Assembly (NCBI GenBank): GCA_026874595.1 | Contig: CM049310.1 | Span: 25,221,058 to 25,285,057, forward strand | DNA from: Sipunculus nudus | Taxonomy: Eukaryota > Annelida > Sipuncula > Golfingiida > Sipunculidae | DNA: 64,000 nucleotides | Direction: 5' to 3' | In this document: one piece after another, positions 12,601-24,400 of the stretch | Layout: every line of letters starts with the position of its first letter | How positions within the stretch are numbered: position 1 is the stretch's first letter | Position numbers and translations under genes: made by a program | The notes under the pieces: generated by a model | Told to the model about the DNA's origin: nothing | What the model saw: the letters and a program-made list of their open reading frames with translations, nothing else | The model's database searches: none

Positions 12601-15358
12601 TTTTTTTTCGCAATGTCTGCAGATATTGGCCTGATTTTTGGTGTGTGAGCAGATATAGACCAGTTACAGATCGAGTTCGCGTTTCGTCCTGGTTGACCTA
12701 CTTTTGACCGTTTTACGGCTCCTGAACATAGAAAATTTCATGAAAAATATGAAATTTCATGACAAATACACATGTACGGACTTTTTTTCGCAGTGCCTGC
12801 AGATATTGGCCCGATTTATGGTGTGTGGACAGATATAGACCAGTTACAGATCGAGTTCGCGTTTCGTCCCGGTTGACCTACTTTTGACTGTTTTACGGCT
12901 CCTAAACTTAGAAAATTTAATGAAAAATAGAAATATTCATGACAGTTACACATGTACTGACTTTGTTTTGCAATGCCTGCAGATATTGGCCTGATTTTTG
13001 GTGTGTGGGCAAACATAGACCAGTTACAGATCGAGTTCGCGTTTCGTCCCGGTTGACCTACTTTTGACCGTTGTATTAACATAGAAAATTTCATGAAAAA
13101 TAGAAATATTCATGAAAGATACACATGTACAGACTTTTTTTCGCAATGCCTGCAGATATTGGCCTGATTTTTGGTGTGTGGGCAGATATAGACCTGTTAC
13201 AGATCGAGTTCGCGTTTCGTCCTGGTTGACCTACTTTTGACCGTTTTACGGCTCCTGAACATGGAAAATTTCATGAAAAATATGAAATATCATGACAAAT
13301 ACACATGTACGGACTTTTTTTCGCAATGCCTGCAGATATTGGCCTGATTTTTGGTGTGTGGCCAGATATTGACCAGTTACAGATTGAGTTCGCATTTCGT
13401 CCTGGTTGACCTTCTTTTGACTGTTTTACGGCTCCTGAACATAGAAAATTTCATGTAAAACATAAATTTTCATGACAAATACACTTGTACAGACTTTTCT
13501 TCACAATACCTGCAGATATTGGCCTGATTTTTGGTGTGTGGGCAGATAATGACCAGTTACAGATCAAGTTCACGTTTTGTCCCAGTTGACCTATTTTTGA
13601 CCGTTTGACGGTGCTCTAACAAAGAAAATTTCATAAAAAGGTGCATATGTATGGACTTTTTTTCGCAGTGCCTGCAGATACGGGCCTGATTTTTGGTGTG
13701 TAGGCAGATAATGACCAGTTACAGATCGAGTTCTTGTTTTCTTTCAGTTGACCTACTTTTGACCATTTGACTGCTCCTGAACATAGAAAGTTTCATGAAA
13801 AATATAAATTTTCATAACAAATGCATATGTACTTACTTTTTTTCCTCAATGCCTGCAGATACCACCCTGATTTTTTATGTGTGGGCAGATAATGACAGTT
13901 ACAGATCGAGTTCGCGTTTCATCCCGGTTGACCTACTTTTGATTGTTTTACGGCTCCTAAACATAGAAAATTTTATGAAAGACAGAAATTTTTTATGGAA
14001 AATGCACATGTATGGACTTTTTTTTCACAATGCCTGCATATACTGGCATGATTTTTGGTGTGTTGCTTGATAATGACCCGTTACAGATCGAGTTTGCATT
14101 TTGCCCTTGTTGACCTACTTTTGACCATACGACACCTCCTGAACTTAAAAAATTTTTCAAAATTTTACAAATGTTTCTAATTTGCCCAAGGCGGGGGCAT
14201 TCGTGTCGTTCCGACACATCTAGTTGTTATATTAAGTCTTCGGCCGACCAAAGGGTTAATTGGGATAATAGCCCAAAACGAACTGTTACTCTTAGAAAGG
14301 AAATTGTATAAAAAAAATAGTTTTTATGGTTATAACATACCAATGTTCACATTACGTCGAATGTTGAAAGGCCTGTAATCTCAAATAACCATTCTTGAAA
14401 GCATGAAGCACCTGTAACATCAGTAATTGATTTATTTGCCAAGAGAGGAATGAAGCATATACAGCCCGGTAGCCATCCTGTATTAGGCGGCATTTTGACG
14501 CCTCCTCAGGGCTGTCACTTGACATAAACGATACCAATCGTTAGCTATTTTAGTATACTTTTAACAACACGCACCATATGCGAGAAAATTCCGTTTTAAC
14601 TCAGCATGTAAGTAAACCGTCTCCATGTTTGTTGAATTTCTGACCTCGTGAATACAACCATGGCTCACACGAGTTATTGGACTTGTGCGCGATACAGAAA
14701 ATTGCTCGTTGCATTAGTACAAATCAGAATTTTTTTTCAGATATCAGAAATTTCCTAAGCATAGTTAAATGTGGTGTAATGTATAACATTAGGTCCTATA
14801 AATGTTCTTTGTAAACGACATCATTTCATACTTTTGTAAATTATTGAAGATTATAAATTTATATTAAATCTTATTACCAACTGACATATTATAAAAATAT
14901 GTGTTCTCACATATGTCCTCACATGTCCGCACTCCTCAACGAGAGAGGGGTTTTCTATGTACCGAGTTGACATGGGCCGAGAGATTCTGATATATAGCGC
15001 TGTTATTGATGTTTTCGTTGAAAAATACTTCTGTTTTTTGTATATCAGTTATTCAGGCTTCATATAAAAAGCTACAAAAAATGGTAATATTCTATTTAGA
15101 TATAGTCCTTATTACCACTATAAATTCATACATTCCTCTATGTTAATACTTTGCAGCACAACCACAAACCAAATCCTAGACAGCCGACCATGGGAAGAAA
15201 GTATGTTTGCTAACCTGAATCTCGGGATTACCGGTGGCTGCCGATATTTTTTTCTTCCTGAGTTTCAACAGTGTTACGCAAATGTGTTCTATGAATGTGA
15301 CCCGGCACTGTCATTCTTGCACTGCACACCATTCGGGTCAGTGCTTCCGATCCTGTAG
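8825..15358 (+). CDS. Secreted PAN/apple plus hemopexin-like protein
   Basis: Four coding exons joined by GT-AG introns with matching phases: 8825-9151, 10098-10332, 11015-11198, 15157-15358; 315 residues. The start was chosen at 8825 (caccATG, good Kozak context) because it begins a hydrophobic signal peptide (about residues 1-22); an in-frame ATG at 8768 would put polar residues ahead of it. Residues about 30-103 form a PAN/apple-like domain with cysteines 53, 57, 63 and 77 (ECASHC, RCYSF, NCELN). Residues about 125-270 look like hemopexin blades: LFIGDRAF, GFKGQVDAAF (163-172), VYKYTGDAFF, DPGFPKTMNEVF, KIHFVSNGTAYMF. The last exon is cysteine-rich and ends in TAG. PAN domains usually bind proteins or glycans, and hemopexin propellers act as binding modules, so an extracellular recognition role is plausible, but no function is known to me. 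A possible gene-family expansion is shown by the broken copy at 3551-4183. Exon assignments rest on splice signals and on the conserved phases of the paralogue. Confidence 0.75.
9415..9570. mobile_element. MITE with TA target, CAGT-AACC ends
   Basis: Starts after TA with cagtgaaacctcgcctaacg and ends with the inverted counterpart tggtcgttattttgaggtt, running straight into a TA microsatellite at 9571. The final bases of the right end are replaced by the TA run. The ends resemble those of the element at 57001-57582. It lies in intron 1 of the PAN-hemopexin gene and encodes nothing. Confidence 0.65.
9571..9627. repeat. TA microsatellite
   Basis: About 28 uninterrupted TA units immediately next to the MITE at 9415-9570. 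It gives spurious Ile-Tyr reading frames on the minus strand. Confidence 0.95.
9715..9820. mobile_element. MITE fragment ending in a G run
   Basis: After TA at 9713-9714, cagtagaacgcctgtattac is followed by inverted matches ggccttaatacaggagtggc and ccgttatacaggac. The right end is lost in a run of 16 G at 9805-9820. It lies in intron 1 of the PAN-hemopexin gene. Similar in style to the element at 9415. Confidence 0.5.
11270..14223 (+). mobile_element. Helitron-like element with tandem core array
   Basis: Fills most of intron 3 of the PAN-hemopexin gene. The left end carries an inverted repeat, TATGCCCC (11272-11279) and GGGGCATA (11294-11301). The centre is about 15 copies of a roughly 178-180 bp unit containing cgcaatgcctgcagatattg, ttacagatcgagttcgcgtt and ttgacctacttttgaccgtt. 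The right end has a perfect hairpin GTGTCG-TTC-CGACAC (14203-14217), two bases, then CTAG (14220-14223) followed by T, which is the Helitron 3' signature. It has no coding capacity, so it would depend on an autonomous helper. The first unit is shortened; the copies to the right of 13500 are more diverged. Open frames here are repeat artefacts. Confidence 0.8.
14224..15156. other. Remainder of intron 3
   Basis: AT-rich intron sequence between the Helitron-like element and the last exon of the PAN-hemopexin gene. Nothing else recognised. Confidence 0.5.
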
Positions 15359-15778
15359 AGCGTAGAACCACCTCCACCACAGGGCGCTTAGCGAAGAGAC
15401 TGTATTATCTAATCATTTCTGCAGCATTCGTGTGCGATGATATTGGATTAGCTTATAGCCAAACAGTATGCTGACTAGCATAATGACCTGTTATATTCTT
15501 GGGCCTTGCTGGTTCTAACAGACGCGGTCTTGCATGATTAAAAAAAAAATAGTATGCACATAAGAACGAGCTCCCTGCTGTTTTCCAGGTTTCTTCACCA
15601 TCTGCACACGCACGCCACCTAGAGTCTGTTATATGAACTAAACATGTTTTACGGCAATTCCCTATTTTACAAAATAGGCTGTTAAACGCCTTTTACCATA
15701 TAGCAGGACCTAGACTTCTGTACATGACAAGACCTGTGTAAGACGTACCAGAACATTCACAACTCAGTTGTTATGAGA

Positions 15779-15784
15779 AATAAA
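15779..15784 (+). promoter_or_regulatory. Poly(A) signal AATAAA
   Basis: Canonical AATAAA about 420 bp after the stop codon of the PAN-hemopexin gene; the first such hexamer seen downstream on that strand. It implies a 3' UTR of roughly 440 bases. Confidence 0.5.
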
Positions 15785-17229
15785 GACGGAACGCTAAACT
15801 CTCTTACCAAAGGGTAGGGATAAAACGTAAGTTAACCTTGAGGGGTCACGGCAGGGTCAAAATAAATATGTCCGTTGAGGGAGACGGGGATGAAAGTTTT
15901 GCCAAAATATTTCTGAACGTTTCAAAGAGGCAGTATATTGTGTAGTATTTGTGTAGTATTGTACTTTTTCTCGATTGTAGTATATGTCGTTTTGTAAGAC
16001 AGTGCTCATATACATTTGCAACATGGTTTGACAATGTGTCTATAAACATGACGGTCGTTTAGAACACAAATACAGCTCATGTATGTACCATTGCAAACAT
16101 ATGTACTTTGATTACACGCACGCAGGTTGCACTTCAGTCAGGTCATCCTGCTCTGAGGCAAGTGTTATGTTTGTAAACTCACATTTATTTTATCTATTAT
16201 GTACGTATACGCACATATTTACTTGCATCATTATTATACAGGGTAATAAACCAATCAGCTAAAATCAAGTTGGTCCCTTTTGGTGTCCTGTATACCATTT
16301 ACAAATAAAAACATATATTAACTAAAATATCAACACAATAATCATAATACCATGGGAGAGAGTATAAAATATGAACATTATAATTATGTGAACTCTTAAA
16401 CATAAATGCATATTTATAAGTATATCATATATATTCATGCTTATCAGAGTACTAAAATATCACAGTAAGTATATATCTATAAAGTGAGGTACGAAGCAAT
16501 TATAATGCAATAATCTATAATATTGATTAGACTTGGCCATAGCAATAATCAGAATAAGCAGCATGGACTGAAGTTAATTATTATTCTTATATGATCAATG
16601 AAAGCTACGTAAAAAGAGTGCTACACACACCAACACAAAAAAAATATGCAACTGTACCAATCCCGTTCTCATGTAGCCGATAAATTTTCTTAAATTTCTC
16701 GTTTAATTCGTTTCTTCGGAGAAACATATTATGTGGCTGATCTAGATTCACTGGATAAACTATTCCAGACTTTTGAAACAGAAAACTGCAATAGAATATG
16801 TATAGCACTGTTGTGCATTCATCCATCCCAGTTCACTTACTAGCATGATGGAATTTACATTTCTATCGTAGTTTTTGGTATTAATTCGTGCACCTCTGTT
16901 TTGTTTCTTCTGTACCATATATTGTTAGTAGACGATAAGGAACAACCCAAGATGCTTAGGGATAGTGGTTGAGAGATTGTCGCATGAGCCTTGGTCAATG
17001 ATTGCAGAGAAAGAAAGCTTGATATGCAGTAAAAAAATCCTTAAATTGGAGATAGATTTTTGCAGAATGAGATAAAAAATGTGGTCTCCGTGATAAAGTA
17101 GCATCTTTTATCACGCTGAGTAAATTAGTCTCATCAGAACAAGGTGAAGTTGAAATTAATAAATATTTATATCTGCATGGACTATCTGATAAGCAAACCT
17201 TTTGGAAATAGCAGGGAGCATAACAGTAG
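15785..17229. other. Intergenic, no recognised gene
   Basis: AT-rich sequence with short open frames on the minus strand (for example 15846-16049, 16605-16826, 16995-17240), none with recognisable domains. Confidence 0.45.
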
Positions 17230-17370
17230 ATTTTCGTCATACCAGTGAGAAGGTTTTCGTCATACCAGTGAGAAGTATTTCGTCATACAAGTGAGTAGGA
17301 TTTTGTCATACCGGTGAGAAGGATTTCGTCATACCAGTGAGAAGTATTTCGTCATACCAGTGAAAAGTAT
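17230..17370 (+). repeat. Short tandem repeat, 23-24 bp unit
   Basis: Six head-to-tail copies of a unit around ttttcgtcataccagtgaga with small changes (acaagtgagtag, accggtgagaag). There are no spacers between copies, so it is a minisatellite. Confidence 0.9.
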
Positions 17371-17400
17371 TACTGTTGATTTTTCAGGCACACAAATAAA

Positions 17401-17939
17401 ATGCTGCGTTTTAAGTATATAAATACATGGATGCCTCTCTATGGATGTGGTAATGGTATCCTCATGGTAAAATGCAACATTACGTTTTATTCGGATAACC
17501 CTATTGATGAAATCAATAATACATTGAAATTACTGCATTGGTACTCTTTCTGGTATTTCCAAAATTATTTAAATCAAACTAGAAAATGTGGTTGATTTGT
17601 TCCTATTATTATTTATTTGTGCTTATACTTGTCTCAATAAAATTTTTACAGGACATGGTGATATTTTTCCGGGCTCTGAAATATACAGTGGATTTATACA
17701 TTAAACTCTCCTGGTCCTTGTTTTCAAATATACAGGTTGCGAAACTGCATTGTGTCATGTTTAAGAATCAATATCATTCTCGCATGGCTATACTGAAGTC
17801 TATCGAACTTGCGCAATGTCAGTTCTTTACAGGTATGATTTTGCCACGTGAATACTCATTACTCAACGTTAAAGAACTATTCGTGTTGCATGAAAACATG
17901 ACTGATTGCATGGGTGCGGGTGAAAACAGTTATAATTAG
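17401..17939 (+). other. Two adjoining unrecognised ORFs
   Basis: Open frames of 64 codons (17401-17595) and 117 codons (17586-17939) in different frames overlap by a few bases. The second begins with a hydrophobic stretch (LICSYYYLFVLILVSIKF). No family is recognised, codon use is AT-rich like the surroundings, and both are probably chance. A decayed element or an isolated exon cannot be excluded. Confidence 0.2.
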
Positions 17940-19586
17940 TAACCTGCTTCCCAATGGACAAATGCCTCCGCCATGTTTGCGTCCACTCTCCTCAGAACTC
18001 AGACCACACGATTCAAACATGCTCTGCGAATACACTGGACACCCTCACTCCGAGGTGCTCGGCGCTCGACCGTGACATGAACAGGTGACCAGACCACAAT
18101 GAGCGGCGCATGAGGCTAGACCTTCTGTGCATTTACATATTTTTGGTTATATTCCCAGGTTCCATTTTTCCAGGATCTAAACAATGTTTATTTAAATGAA
18201 AAAAGGCAAATATTTCTAAATTGGAAGGCTATTTTAGGATATCAGTCTTGTTCTAAAGTATTTTTTTGTCTATGTCTCAATTTGGAGCTCAATGTATATA
18301 AAGGAATGTTGTCCGTTTTCTTGTTCGAGACCGCTAGGTAAAGTTTGCGAGTGCCCGTGCCCGATATCAATAAGCTGTCACGAAGTGCTATTCTGTTACA
18401 ACTCCTTAAGGTTAGAGAAGAGCTTATTGATTAAGATTTTTAAAATAATATACTGACGAATTGATCCCTGCGGAAACTAACTGGACCACAGTACAGGCAA
18501 CCTTTTTACAGGAAACACTTAAAAGCTCTAGGGAAACTGTACTTTGGTCCTTGTCATATTTTACATAAAATGATACAACATCATAGCGTGTTTCAACTTA
18601 AAGGGCCTATGCAAATATCATGATGTGTATAAAGTAAAGACTATCTCTTGAACATTTTATAAAAATAAGCCGAAAGTGCTGATTCCACGTTGCACACATT
18701 TTCCGTATATAGCTACATATTTATAACATATGGGGTATAACGCAAAACTCCCGCCGATCGTAATCCAAGCACATCCAGCAAGGACATTTACAGTCAAATC
18801 AGGGGAAGCAGAGGTTTGCAAATAGTAAAAGATGGAGTTGCTTCAAATGCTCTCAACAGATGCTCTCAACAGAGAACAGGTAGTGTACAATTAGTCACCT
18901 CTGGTCACATGATTTTTTTTGTCAACATGGGCACGTGTTAAGTGTTTACAAACAGCTTGTATATAAACAAGATCATGCATTGGTCATATTGGTTTTATAA
19001 GAACTTTTCCTAGCAGGAATTAACTTAGTTCATTTATATGTACCAGAGTATGCCAGAAATCACATAAATTGTACAAATAATTCAGATGAATAGAAAGCTT
19101 TAATTAAGCCAGCCATCTAAGAGCCCATCGAAAACACAGGTGTTATTTTTTAAGGGAGACTATTTGTGACGATGTAGCGATTAATTTGCAGTTTACTCGT
19201 CTTTCTGGACCCTTACGTGATTTAAGCCAATAAAATCAAATCCATCATTCACCCATTTATAGACCGCAAAACGTAACAAGCATACTACCAGTATGTCATA
19301 AGAACCTCTACCGCTATTTCCCTGCCTTTTTAACTGTATCGTGCTGTGACATCCCGAAGAGCTCTTAATAGTTATCACTTTCCTACGGATTTCTTATCTA
19401 TTCAAATGTTCTTAAATTTTCCACCACCACCGATAATCAAGGGATCATGGGTAAGTTGTACAAAAAAAGACAAAATTTCTTGTATATCTGAAAATACTAA
19501 CATATAAAAGAATGGAACCTATATGGCATGTAATCTATCTATCATAAGACTTTCGCGAACTCCTTATAATTTATGATATAATAATT
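17940..19586. other. Intergenic, no recognised gene
   Basis: No coding region, RNA gene or defined repeat seen. The motif gatgctctcaacagatgctc near 18846 is a short local duplication. Confidence 0.45.
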
Positions 19587-20104
19587 TTATCTGAGACATG
19601 GGCAAATCATGCTGACCAGTATTTTAATGATTTCTGAGGATATCAGGGGTATTCTAATGTACGCTCCTATATGAAATGTGGAGGAGTGCTTGTCTATTTA
19701 AGACATACACTATTAAATATGTCAAATAAGTTATAATCACTTACATGGCTATGATTATTGTTATTAGGAGTGGTCCAAATCTAGATTTGTATAAAGATCT
19801 TGTAATGGTTACTGTATACATTGCTCCAAAAAACTCCGTATTTATAATCATGTGGAAGAAGAAAGTTGTATAACATTTTACACAGGATTTATATACCAAA
19901 CTATTGGTGATTTATCTTTTAGCAGCGAAATGAATGCATGGATATATGATAAACTTGAAAGCCTTCTTATGACATTTGATACAGAAAACTTAAATCAGGG
20001 TGAGTGATAACGCATGAAAGAACTTGCACAATACAAAACAATTGACTTCAAGCTTGACTATTTTATGAACAGACAGAGGTACCTGAACAAACATGTGAAA
20101 ATTA
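19587..20104 (+). pseudogene. LINE endonuclease remnant
   Basis: The plus strand, read with frame shifts and stops, shows LSETW (19587 on), then a GGVLVYLRHTLL segment and SGPNLDLYKDLVMVTVYIAP. These are in the order of the APE-type endonuclease of non-LTR retrotransposons (the LSETW block, then the GG-x-V-Y block and the Y-I-P-like block). Further right, KTIDFKLDYFMNRQRYLNKH fits the region that follows the endonuclease. Many stops interrupt it. It may belong to the same family as the reverse transcriptase remnant at 42390-44950. Confidence 0.5.
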
Positions 20105-20594
20105 TTAGCATGTATATATTTGATTCAACTAACATTGATAGTATTTAAGTTCTCAAAATTCACACACTTGTGGGCGATAATACAAGTTGATGTTCCAAGG
20201 TCACTCAAGATCAGATTTGGTTCAGTTGAAATATGGAATAGGATACTCACACACACGACTAAAGCCTGATGTTGTTGCTCGAATAAGAAGTTTTTGTTTA
20301 AATAAAAGGAGGATATAAGAGAGAGAGGAGGATTAGGAGGAACAGGCAGATAGACAGAGGGGACTTTAGACAATCAGGCATCAATTATGGAAATTTTACA
20401 AACAAAACATGTGAGAAAGGCTATTGTGTTACACGAAGAAATAAATTTGGCAACCATAAATATTCAATCAATTAAATAAAAAGGACATGCCTTTTGGAAT
20501 AGCCTCATAATGGAAACTTGGTAGGCCTAACAAAATTCTGAGAGTGATTCCAGTTGGATGGTTTGCAATGATCTTAATAACGAAGGATTAAAAT

Positions 20595-20650
20595 CAGTGG
20601 CGGATCCAGAGGGGGAGCTTTGGGGGCTGAAGCCCCCCCCCCCCCCCCCT
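20595..20650 (+). mobile_element. hAT-like terminal sequence with C run
   Basis: cagtggcggatccagaggg is a common terminal inverted repeat type of hAT-like non-autonomous elements. It runs into a C tract at 20634-20649. A candidate opposite end, cctggatccgcccctg, is at 22947-22962, but the 8 bases outside the two ends (attaaaat and aaaattta) do not match, so they may belong to different insertions. Confidence 0.5.
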
Positions 20651-20819
20651 AGATTGAAACATTGTTATCGTTTTTTTTATCAGAGGAGATTTTCTTTATA
20701 TTATTTTCAGTTGCCATCACATATCATCCTTTCAACTGAAAAACAAAGGTTGAAAACCCCAGGAATCCTTAGGAGAAACGCATGTCTGCACCAGTATCAG
20801 GCATCTTTTTATTCCCACA

Positions 20820-21010
20820 CTGATAGGAGAGAGGTCTACTAAAATGGTCCGCGTCTGTCAATCCCTCAGTCCTTTCGTCCGTCTGTCCTTCAATCCGTCC
20901 GTCTGTCCCGCACCATCACTGATGCCACACTTTCATATTTAGTAAAATGGCCGGGGACAATTGTGGCCCAAGGTCCCTGTTACATTTTTATATAATTAAC
21001 TGGGCATTTT
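20820..21010. repeat. Fragment of a gtccgtctgtcc-rich element
   Basis: Carries ctttcgtccgtctgtccttc, caatccgtccgtctgtcccg and a ggccggggacaattgtggcc segment. It resembles the left part of the Helitron-like elements in this window, but no termini can be set. Confidence 0.35.
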
Positions 21011-21710
21011 ACAACAATGGTTTTAGACGTTAAAAATTTCGATGTTTATGATCTATCATCCGTGGCCCCTTCAAGCATTTCTCGTGCAATGTTCCAGCTG
21101 TTCTTTGGCTTGGACATCTTGCTTGTGAACATGATTAAGCGTTGAAATAAAAAGCAAGTCTTAATCACCTCTCTTTATGCTAGAAATAGAAATGCATTTT
21201 AGAATTCAGACGTATATATAAAAGACATCTGACGTTTGAACGTATAAAAGCAGGTTATAGAATAATGAAGCAAATGCACACATGGAAAAGTAATTTAAGC
21301 TATATCAGTTATTCAAAATAAACGCTGGTGAGTAATACCTCAAAAAGTAGTTCGAGAATAATATTCAGTTATTCGTTTGCCTTTTTCAATGATGTTTAAT
21401 GCACTTAAAGATTTTAATATGTAGGGGTGTCTTTATTTTATGACTGATCAATCATTTGTGATTAAATAATGAACGAAATGTTTACATCGTTAGGAACTTG
21501 TGCCCACGTCATGTTAATCTCAATACGATACTTTAAAAAGAGATTATTAAAATACCCAAGTCTTATTTTCATTGTTACGGTACCTAATTATAACAGATCA
21601 CGTAATCATGACGAGCACAAATTTTGTTACGGAGTTAAAAAAATGAGATTCCGCAACACTAGGCAGCGTGATATGTTTAGGGGAATGAATGAAGAAGTCA
21701 GTGGTTTTTT

Positions 21711-22384
21711 TGTTAACAAATAATTAAAATTTATTCTTAGAACAGTCCTTACATTACAACACACTAAATTAATACAATTACACAGTATAACAATAATAAT
21801 AAAAATGTACATCACCAGAGTGTCCGGATCCTAGGCTTTGATTTCTGGATAATACCACTGCCACAGCTCAACGAGAGTCCTTTAACACAAATAATCCTCG
21901 TAAATAGTTCAAATAAATCTTCCCAGAGAACAGTCCGATTCAATCCCGAAATCAATGTGTTGTAATCCAAAAGTGAAGCTCTGGTAATAATCCCAAAGGC
22001 AGACTGAAGACAATCCGTATATAAATTCTGTATAAAATCCGTTGAAGATCTGTAAGTTCTGCAATTATCGAAAACGAGAGAGTCATACTCATCGTGTCCG
22101 CTGGTATTTTTCTCTCTGCCGGCTCTGAACATAGCCTCTATTTATAGCTTTTTTCACCCGAAGCCAAGAAACTTCCATATTCACGAATACTTCAAAGAAC
22201 ACAACAATACACACGTGCTCATACCGCATGAACAATCCCGAAAATTCTAGACTACAACGAGCGCTGTGACGCTAAACGCCAGAGTTCAGCCAGTGCGGTT
22301 CCCATACCAGCGCACAGGGATTGCGCTTAACACGAATGAGAATGCCGAGCACATGCCAAGTTATGTAATATCCCAAGCATAACA
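21711..22384 (-). mobile_element. Candidate solo LTR
   Basis: Begins TGTTA and ends TAACA. On the minus strand it has a TATAAATA box (22139-22146) about 240 bp from the 5' edge and an AATAAA poly(A) signal (21730-21735) near the 3' edge, the layout of a U3-R-U5 LTR. No second LTR, primer binding site or gag-pol frame is adjacent, so it would be a solo LTR. The 5-base flanks (ttttt and aacag) do not match, which weakens the call. A minus-strand open frame of 106 codons (22132-21812) starts only a few bases from the TATA box, ahead of the expected transcription start, so it is unlikely to be translated as such. Confidence 0.5.
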
Positions 22385-22760
22385 AACAGATACATGTAAC
22401 ATTATTTATAAATCGGTTGATAAAAGGAAACAAAATAATGTCCAGATCATTTATTCTGTTGCTATCGATTCCCCATTCTTACTGCTTGCTCCGGAGAAGT
22501 TTTTATTTGTCGAGTTAATTATTCCTCTGCGAAGCAAGGTTTATCATTTAATTATCGACGTTGGTTGATTCGTTGATTTGAAACATTTTTTAAAATAATT
22601 ATTCTGAAATTAATGAGTTGAAAAAGGGCAGTTTTTCGTTTTAAAATGGCAGAGAATTCAGTTTTTTTAGGTATAAAGTGACTTAAATTCAAATAACGTA
22701 TCCAACAATGGACTGATTATAACTTTTGAACATCAGAAGTTTACACTGTAATGAATATAA

Positions 22761-22769
<9 letters not shown>

Positions 22770-22835
<66 letters not shown>

Positions 22836-22866
22836 ATAAGATAAATCTCTATGGCAAGTGCCTGCG

Positions 22867-22913
<47 letters not shown>
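22770..22913. repeat. Two TA microsatellites 42 bp apart
   Basis: TA arrays at about 22770-22827 and 22870-22913 separated by a short non-repeat segment (aagtgcctgcgccaa). They create a false Tyr-Ile-rich minus frame. Confidence 0.95.
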
Positions 22914-22916
<3 letters not shown>

Positions 22917-22939
22917 AAGTGTCTACTAGCCCCCCTCTT

Positions 22940-22962
22940 GCAAAATCCTGGATCCGCCCCTG
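22940..22962 (-). mobile_element. hAT-like right end
   Basis: cctggatccgcccctg is the inverse of the cagNggcggatccagg terminal repeat seen at 20595. It follows a TA array and gcccccctcttgcaaaat. No target duplication was identified. Confidence 0.45.
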
Positions 22963-23394
22963 AAAATTTATTAATGTGAATAGGACCAGAAGAAAAGGAT
23001 GTTGAACGGGGCATGTATATTCTAAGAGCTTTAAGGTGAGACAACTTAGGAAAGGAAAACATTTAACATTTTAACATTGCGTGAGGAGAAAAATCTTTCG
23101 AAGCACTATAATGAATATAATGGGTGTATACGGACCTCCATATAGTGTCAAAAACAAATATACTATAGGTAAATTTACTGAACAGAGCTTCCAATTCATG
23201 TGAAACTGCTTTGGTGAGATTGTTTCACGATCTATTATGGAACTTTGAATCACAAAAAGTATCACACTAGTTGCAGACCCGAGCGCAGCATTTGAAAGGT
23301 TTGACAATTATTTAAGGCCGAAAGCATTTAAGGTATGAATCGGAGATAAATACTCATTAGAAAAGGTTTACAGTTCTTAGTGCCGCAAGAATCA

Positions 23395-24400
23395 AATCAT
23401 ATCTTTATCATGTTTGTGCAAGTACCCTCACTGAGTCTGTGTCGAGTGACATCAACATATGGATTTGATGATGACAATGCATTATTGCAGGCATTTCTAC
23501 CACAGAAAGATGACGAAGAATGAATTGTCAACAGTATTGAATATGCAGTTGGAAAAATAAGATCATGGATGAACATTTATAGACTGAAGATGAACGATGC
23601 AAAACAGAATAATTCATATACTTTGGAAATAAAAGACACATTGCAAAATGTAGAAGACGGTGCTCGGACATAAATGGAACTGCAATTTAACGTGTTAGTG
23701 AAATTAAATATTTAGGTGTGCAAATGGAATCTGAACTGAAATTAACATAACATATAACTGCAAATTGTAGGAAGGCCATAATTGCACTTCATAAGCTGAA
23801 ATTTATCCGGAAATATTTAACAGTGGATTCATATTAAACATTGGCATCCGGATTAATATTATCACATATAGACTATTCAAATGCTACAGTATGGACTGAG
23901 TGAAAGGACTTATACAAAGTGTGACAGTTGCTCTTAAAGAACTACACTGGTTGCCCCGACGATTACGTATAGAGTATAAAATTATATCTTTGGTGCATAT
24001 TTGTTTATATGGTTAATGTCAAGAATACTTAAAATCGACAAGGCTTAAGATAAGGAAACATTAGGAATTAGTTGGAGGTTCTAAGACATAATCGCAAAAC
24101 ATACGCTAGTCGTAGTTTTAGTATAGCTGAACCACTTTTATGGAACTCGCTCACAGATGATTTGCGCAACATCGCACTTTGACAGTTTAAACGTTCACTA
24201 AAAACCTGTTTATTCAGTAAATTTTAAAGTTTTTATTTAAATCTAATTACATATATCAAATCTTAATGATGCTTTTGAATGGTTTATTACTGTGTAAGTT
24301 ATATTGTATTTGAATGTTTTGCACTACTTTGTAAAGCAACTCCACACAGTTTAACTGAAGGACTGCGCTATATTAAGTGCTATAATCTTTTTATCTATCT
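23395..24400 (+). pseudogene. CR1/Jockey-type LINE reverse transcriptase remnant
   Basis: The plus strand, with stops and shifts, reads TYGFDDDNALLQAF at the catalytic Y-x-D-D position, then KIRSWMNIYRLKMNDAK, later LKELHWLPRRLRIEYKI and, near the end, RKTYASRSFSIAEPLLWNS followed by DDLRN and FKRSLKT. These blocks are typical of the end of the ORF2 of Jockey/CR1-like elements in invertebrates. The first catalytic Ala of YADD is replaced and several stops are present, so it is dead. The 5' part is absent. Confidence 0.75.

Noticed and set aside
11344-14217. Several repetitive minus and plus frames with KVGQPGRNANSICNW-like peptides
   Set aside because: They are translations of the 178-bp repeat unit in the Helitron-like element and differ only by copy.
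17230-17370. CRISPR array
   Set aside because: Repeats are head to tail with no unique spacers, and the DNA is animal.
22733-23062. 109-codon minus frame rich in Tyr-Ile
   Set aside because: It is a translation of two TA microsatellites. The same applies to frames at 1352, 9504, 35641 and 39502.
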